Assembly (NCBI GenBank): GCA_030667885.1
Contig: DAOUVA010000134.1
Location: forward strand, 1-9,499
Origin: Phycisphaerae bacterium
Lineage (GTDB): Bacteria; Planctomycetota; Phycisphaerae; Sedimentisphaerales; Anaerobacaceae
DNA: 9,499 bases
Reading direction: 5' to 3'
Positions 6,562-9,499 of the stretch are shown here, one piece after another. The position numbers and the translations under genes are program-made. The notes under the pieces are model-generated. The model saw only the letters and a program-made list of their open reading frames with translations, did not search any database and had not been told where the DNA came from. How positions within the stretch are numbered: position 1 is the first letter of the stretch; the number at the start of each line of letters is the position of its first letter.

Positions 6562-7185
6562 ATGCGAATTTTAATTACAGCGGGCGGCACCCGGGAGTAC
6601 ATCGACCCAGTCCGCTTTATTTCCAATGCCAGCAGCGGCAGAATGGGTTACGCCCTTGTACGTGCCGCACTCAGGGCCGGTCATAAAGTAACACTGATAA
6701 CGGCCCCGACCACCCAAAGATTACCGAGCGGGGCAAAAGTAGTAGAAGTTGAAACCGCCGCCCAGATGTTCGAGGCTGTCAAGAAGGACTTTGAGATTTG
6801 TAATTGTCTGATTATGGCTGCGGCTGTTTCTGATTATACTCCCGCCCGAATAGCTAAAACAAAAATCAAAAAGAGTAGTAAATCTCTGACCCTCAAATTA
6901 AAACCGACGGCAGACATTCTCAAATGGGCGGGTAAACACAAAAGGAAAAAACAAATCGTTGTAGGCTTTGCTTTAGAAGATAGAAACCTTCGGCAAAATG
7001 CCGAAATAAAGCTTAAAGAAAAGAATCTTGATATGATAATCGCAAATACATCTGCCACAATCGGTGCCGGCAAGTCAACAGTTCAAATCAAAACGCCCGA
7101 CTGCAAATGGTTAAAACTTCCGACGACGACAAAAAATACCATTGCTGCGCGGGTAATTCGAAAGATAGAAAGTATATTAGGGTAA
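6562..7185 (+). CDS. coaB: Phosphopantothenate--cysteine ligase (stand-alone CoaB)
   Basis: This ligase joins cysteine to 4'-phosphopantothenate with CTP in bacteria, the step before CoaC. It opens with the nucleotide-binding sequence ITAGGTREYIDPVRFISN (5-22). Asn22 aligns with E. coli Asn210, which acts on the acyl-cytidylate intermediate. It then has SSGRMG (24-29), MAAAVSDY (85-92), the lysine-rich KTKIKKS (99-105), where the catalytic lysine of the family (E. coli Lys289) falls, TADIL (116-120), VGFALE (134-139) and IIANTSATIGAG (159-170). The 207-aa length equals the ligase domain of CoaBC, so nothing is missing. It follows coaC by 48 bases in a different reading frame, so this is not a simple one-base break of a fused gene. 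No Shine-Dalgarno site is visible. It is the last gene of the + strand run. Confidence 0.93.
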   Translation: MRILITAGGTREYIDPVRFISNASSGRMGYALVRAALRAGHKVTLITAPTTQRLPSGAKVVEVETAAQMFEAVKKDFEICNCLIMAAAVSDYTPARIAKTKIKKSSKSLTLKLKPTADILKWAGKHKRKKQIVVGFALEDRNLRQNAEIKLKEKNLDMIIANTSATIGAGKSTVQIKTPDCKWLKLPTTTKNTIAARVIRKIESILG

Positions 7186-7210
7186 GCAGAAGTTCGCTTG
7201 CTATATTTTT
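7185..7210 (+). terminator. Candidate intrinsic terminator after coaB
   Basis: Starting at the last base of the coaB stop, AGC (7185-7187) pairs with GCT (7200-7202) and AAG (7190-7192) pairs with CTT (7197-7199) around a TTCG tetraloop (7193-7196). A two-base bulge interrupts the left arm. The sequence ATATTTTT follows. The stem is short, but the placement and T run suit the end of the + strand operon, which meets an opposing gene 93 bases on. Confidence 0.35.
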
Positions 7211-7239
7211 CACTTATTGTTTCGACAGGTAGGGGAAGA

Positions 7240-7253
7240 CGCCTGAGACGGCG
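7240..7253. other. GC-rich small inverted repeat in the convergent gap
   Basis: CGCC (7240-7243) and GGCG (7250-7253) form a perfect 4-bp stem with a 6-base loop within GGTAGGGGAAGACGCC and the sequence that follows. It is more GC-rich than the rest of the gap and lies between the two converging genes. It lacks a convincing T run on either side. It may be a weak bidirectional stop or part of a dispersed intergenic repeat. Confidence 0.25.
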
Positions 7254-7278
7254 CTGTTTACAAGTTTGTGGTCTTTGA

Positions 7279-8295
7279 TCAGGGCTTAATGAGAAAGGGC
7301 CTGTTATTTTTCCATTCGACCTTCATTTTGGAAATGTACCATGTTTTGCCTCGGTCGTTGTTGCCTTGAAAGAATAAATACGTTTGGCCGTCATTATCTA
7401 CGAAAACGCCGGGGTGTCCGGATTCGCTCGAATTCCAATGCCCCGGTTTTCCATTGGTGAGCAGGGGTGTTTCGGACAGGCGTTTCCATGAAATGCCGTC
7501 TTTGCTCACGGCGCATCCTATCTGCTGAGGTTGATTGTTATAGGCGCCAGCATAGAACATAAAGAATAGCCCGTTATGTTTACATACGGCAGGGGCCTCG
7601 ATGCACTTTTTCTCCCAAGGGAGTTCCGGCTTGAGAATAGGGCTGTTGCATAGCTGCGTCCAGGTAGAGCGTCCAAAACCTGAATTCAAAGGAGCGCCGG
7701 CGACCGCGAGCATCTGGATTTTCATTGATGGGTCGCGAGTGGCGCAGTAGAGCAGTAATCGGCCGTTATCCTGGATTACGTCTGCGTCAATTGCTCTTCC
7801 CACGTTCCATTGGCCTGTCGGCGAGAAGACCGGATTCGTGGGATTCCGGGTAAAGTGAATTCCATCGTCGCTGAAGGCGTGGCAAATTGCGTCCTTTGGG
7901 CCGTTGCCGTAAGTTTGATAGAAAAGATGCACTTGTTTATTAAGAACAATAGCTGCCGGTGCGGCTAAACCCTTCTTTTCATATTCTCCAGCCGGGAGGA
8001 TATCACCGATTCTGCTCCAAGTCTGAAGGTCGTTACTTCCGGCAATTCCTATAGCCCAACCGTCCCGGGAGCGGCCGTCTCCGAATGGGGGAATTGAGTA
8101 ATACATATAGTATTTACCCTTGAAATTAACTACATCCGGGTCCTTGGAAAAAGGTCGTCCTCTTGAAGAATCTGCGAATAACATTATGTTCTGTGGAGCT
8201 GCTTGCAATTTCGGTTGGGGATAAACCAGAAATGCTGTCAGTACACCGAGACCGATCATCGTTATCACAGATTGATTTTTCAGCGGTTTATTCAT
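7279..8295 (-). CDS. Secreted five-bladed beta-propeller glycoside hydrolase, GH43-like
   Basis: This is a probable exported glycosidase of the GH43/GH32-type propeller fold. Its substrate is unknown. With the start at ATG 8295 (338 aa) the protein begins with a signal peptide: basic MNKPLKNQ, hydrophobic core about 10-25, and likely cleavage after LQA at residue 32. The GH43-style acidic triad is in the right order: KDPDV (Asp52 or Asp54, base), IDADV (Asp170 or Asp172, middle Asp) and IEAP (Glu233, acid). Blade-like repeats of the form S-x-D-(G)-x-x-W/F occur at 87-93, 142-148 and 264-270. YYMYYS, HLFYQ, LLLYC, FFMFYAG and YLFFQG mark the strands. A longer TTG start (8331) would overlap pyrE and push the signal sequence inward, so it is rejected. 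No Shine-Dalgarno site is seen. It lies 13 bases after pyrE, probably in the same transcript. GH117 or another propeller family is possible. Confidence 0.8.
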   Translation of the reverse strand: MNKPLKNQSVITMIGLGVLTAFLVYPQPKLQAAPQNIMLFADSSRGRPFSKDPDVVNFKGKYYMYYSIPPFGDGRSRDGWAIGIAGSNDLQTWSRIGDILPAGEYEKKGLAAPAAIVLNKQVHLFYQTYGNGPKDAICHAFSDDGIHFTRNPTNPVFSPTGQWNVGRAIDADVIQDNGRLLLYCATRDPSMKIQMLAVAGAPLNSGFGRSTWTQLCNSPILKPELPWEKKCIEAPAVCKHNGLFFMFYAGAYNNQPQQIGCAVSKDGISWKRLSETPLLTNGKPGHWNSSESGHPGVFVDNDGQTYLFFQGNNDRGKTWYISKMKVEWKNNRPFLIKP

Positions 8296-8308
8296 TATGT
8301 GATTTTTG

Positions 8309-8839
8309 TTAATTCGTGTCTTTAATGCCAAGGTCGTCTTTTGTAAGGATGGACTCGAATGTGTAGCCGGCTTCGGTAATGTTTTCTTCGGCCCCCTGTT
8401 TGCGGTCGATTACACAGACGATTTTTTTAACGGTTGCGCCCGCGTCGGTAATGATTTTGGCGGCTTCGACGACTTGTCCGCCGGTCGTGGCGATGTCCTC
8501 AACTAAAAGAACAACGTCACCTGCCTTCAGGACGCCCTCGACCATTTTGCCGGTTCCATAGCCCTTTTTGCTGTTGCGGATAATGACCCAGTTTTTGCCG
8601 GATTCCATCGCAGTAGCTGCTGCTAAAGCGACACCGCCCAATTCGGCGCCTGCTATCAGGGTGACATCATCGGTAATATGTTTCGCAAACTCACTGCCGA
8701 GGGCCTTGAGGATGTCCGGACAGGTCTCGAAAAGATATTTGTCGAGATAGTATTTACTTCGCTTACCGCTGCGAAGGACAAAGTCACCTTCCAGATAAGC
8801 TGTTTCCTTTATTCTCTTTATTAGTTCTTCTCTGGTCAT
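8309..8839 (-). CDS. pyrE: Orotate phosphoribosyltransferase
   Basis: This enzyme converts orotate and PRPP to orotidine 5'-phosphate in pyrimidine synthesis. The PRPP-binding motif VVLLVEDIATTGG spans residues 109-121. The flexible catalytic loop RNSKKGYGTGKMVEG (88-102) and the N-terminal segment FVLRSGKRSKYYLDKYLFE (20-38) are also typical, as is IAGAELGGVALA (62-73). The 176-aa length is in the normal bacterial range. ATG 8839 is chosen because GGAAG stands 5 bases upstream. A GTG at 8851 (four codons earlier) is possible but has no ribosome-binding site. It starts 16 bases after purB stops, so the two nucleotide genes are very likely cotranscribed. The glycosidase follows 13 bases downstream. 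Confidence 0.96.
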   Translation of the reverse strand: MTREELIKRIKETAYLEGDFVLRSGKRSKYYLDKYLFETCPDILKALGSEFAKHITDDVTLIAGAELGGVALAAATAMESGKNWVIIRNSKKGYGTGKMVEGVLKAGDVVLLVEDIATTGGQVVEAAKIITDAGATVKKIVCVIDRKQGAEENITEAGYTFESILTKDDLGIKDTN

Positions 8840-8844
8840 TTTTA

Positions 8845-8849
8845 CTTCC
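8845..8849 (-). promoter_or_regulatory. Shine-Dalgarno site deciding the pyrE start
   Basis: Read on the - strand the sequence is GGAAG, 5 bases before ATG 8839. It favours this start over GTG 8851, which has only AT-rich sequence before it. Confidence 0.5.
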
Positions 8850-8855
8850 ACTCAT

Positions 8856-9499
8856 TTATACTTTAAGCGTTACTTTCTTGTTAAGCTGCGTGCGGTATTT
8901 TCGGCACAGTGGTGTTACGACATCTCTGATGAATTCATCGACCTGTTGCGGCGCTCTGCCGATGTATTTGCTCGGGTCCAGCACTTTTTCGAAATTGATT
9001 TTATTAAAAGAAATATCAGCTTTTAACCGGTTAATTAAATCGTTGGGTTTGCCGAAATTTTTGACTTGCGCCGCTGCGGCTTGTGAATGCAGCCTGATTT
9101 TCTCGTGCAGTTCCTGTCTGTTTCCTCCGGCCTTGACCGCCGCCATAAGGATATTCTCGCTGGCCATAAAAGGCAGTTCTGCTGCGACACGGACTTCTAT
9201 CACCTTTGGATAGATTACAAGCCCGCCTGTAACGTTGATAAGGATTTGCAGAATCCCATCGACAGCCAAAAATGCTTCCGGTATAACTATCCGCCTGTTG
9301 GCCGAGTCATCGAGCGTTCTTTCGAGCCACTGTTCCGATGCGGTCATTTGCGGGCTGGTGGCCAAGGACAATACCAGTCTGCTCAGGGACGTTGCCCTTT
9401 CACACCGCATCGGATTCCTTTTATAAGCCATAGCCGAAGAGCCTATCTGGCTTTTTTCAAAAGGTTCCTCGACTTCTTTCAGGTTTGCGAGCAGTCGAA
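8856..9499 (-). CDS. purB: Adenylosuccinate lyase, C-terminal half (5' end beyond the window)
   Basis: The enzyme cleaves SAICAR to AICAR and adenylosuccinate to AMP, each releasing fumarate, in purine synthesis. The reading frame stays open to the right edge, giving 213 codons. The first visible residues are RLLANLKEVEEPFEKSQIG, then the fumarase/lyase superfamily signature SSAMAYKRNPMR, whose flexible serine-containing loop carries the catalytic base. A start at the internal Met (9431) would cut this signature, so it is not the true start. Further motifs are QWLERTLDDSANRR, YPKVIEVRV, ELPFMASENILMAAVKAGG and IGRAPQQVDEF. From memory these resemble animal ADSL more than the Bacillus subtilis type. 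The expected full length is about 470-480 aa, so over half is missing. It lies immediately upstream of pyrE. Confidence 0.96.
   Translation of the reverse strand, partial: RLLANLKEVEEPFEKSQIGSSAMAYKRNPMRCERATSLSRLVLSLATSPQMTASEQWLERTLDDSANRRIVIPEAFLAVDGILQILINVTGGLVIYPKVIEVRVAAELPFMASENILMAAVKAGGNRQELHEKIRLHSQAAAAQVKNFGKPNDLINRLKADISFNKINFEKVLDPSKYIGRAPQQVDEFIRDVVTPLCRKYRTQLNKKVTLKV

Noticed and set aside
8296..8331. TTG start at 8331 giving a 350-aa glycosidase
   Set aside because: It overlaps the pyrE end, uses a rare start without a ribosome site and puts 12 extra polar residues before a normal signal peptide. ATG 8295 is better.
8840..8851. GTG start for pyrE at 8851
   Set aside because: No Shine-Dalgarno site precedes it, whereas ATG 8839 has GGAAG at 5 bases and gives the usual family N-terminus.
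9429..9431. ATG at 9431 as the start of a 191-aa purB-like gene
   Set aside because: The frame continues upstream to the window edge and encodes the rest of the signature loop (EEPFEKSQIGSSAM). The gene is truncated by the window and is not a short paralogue.
1..9499. Search for CRISPR arrays, tRNAs, rRNAs, insertion sequences, toxin-antitoxin pairs, defence or biosynthetic systems
   Set aside because: No regularly spaced repeats, transposase motifs, cloverleaf sequences or defence-type domains were seen. Nearly all coding space is ordinary housekeeping genes.

Overview
The window reads as ordinary bacterial chromosome with moderate base composition and tightly packed housekeeping genes. No rRNA, tRNA, CRISPR array, insertion sequence or phage gene was seen. 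Three features fit a Planctomycetota-like lineage (perhaps Phycisphaerae): a PurB that resembles animal adenylosuccinate lyase, separate CoaC and CoaB proteins, and a secreted beta-propeller glycosidase. This placement is an inference and the sequence does not prove it.

Layout. At the left edge is the 3' end of a + strand gene encoding a hydrophobic tail (2-166). It converges on a small four-helix membrane protein on the - strand (185-697), which has a perfect-consensus sigma70-type promoter. Next on the - strand is an O6-alkylguanine-DNA alkyltransferase (849-1373). It diverges from a long + strand run of eight genes: pheA (chorismate mutase/prephenate dehydratase/ACT), tpiA, secG, yicC, gmk, rpoZ, coaC and coaB (1536-7185). 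A convergent junction (7186-7278) separates this run from a - strand group read right to left: purB (cut by the right edge), pyrE, and a secreted GH43-like glycosidase.

How the genes work together. The + strand cluster combines phenylalanine synthesis, a central glycolytic enzyme, a Sec translocon subunit and the yicC-gmk-rpoZ-coa block, an order known from Firmicutes (there with remA between yicC and gmk and with a fused coaBC). It links an RNase-like protein, GMP phosphorylation, RNA polymerase assembly and coenzyme A synthesis. The - strand group joins purine (purB) and pyrimidine (pyrE) synthesis, with the exported glycosidase at its end.

Translation signals are mixed. The 170-aa membrane protein, tpiA, secG, gmk, rpoZ and pyrE have recognisable Shine-Dalgarno sites. 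ogt, pheA, yicC, coaC, coaB and the glycosidase have weak or no sites. coaC and coaB share the same short leader word directly before their start codons.

I found no convincing undescribed multi-gene system. The points most worth checking are the coaC/coaB leader repeat, the glycosidase, the orphan membrane protein with its strong promoter, and the animal-like PurB.
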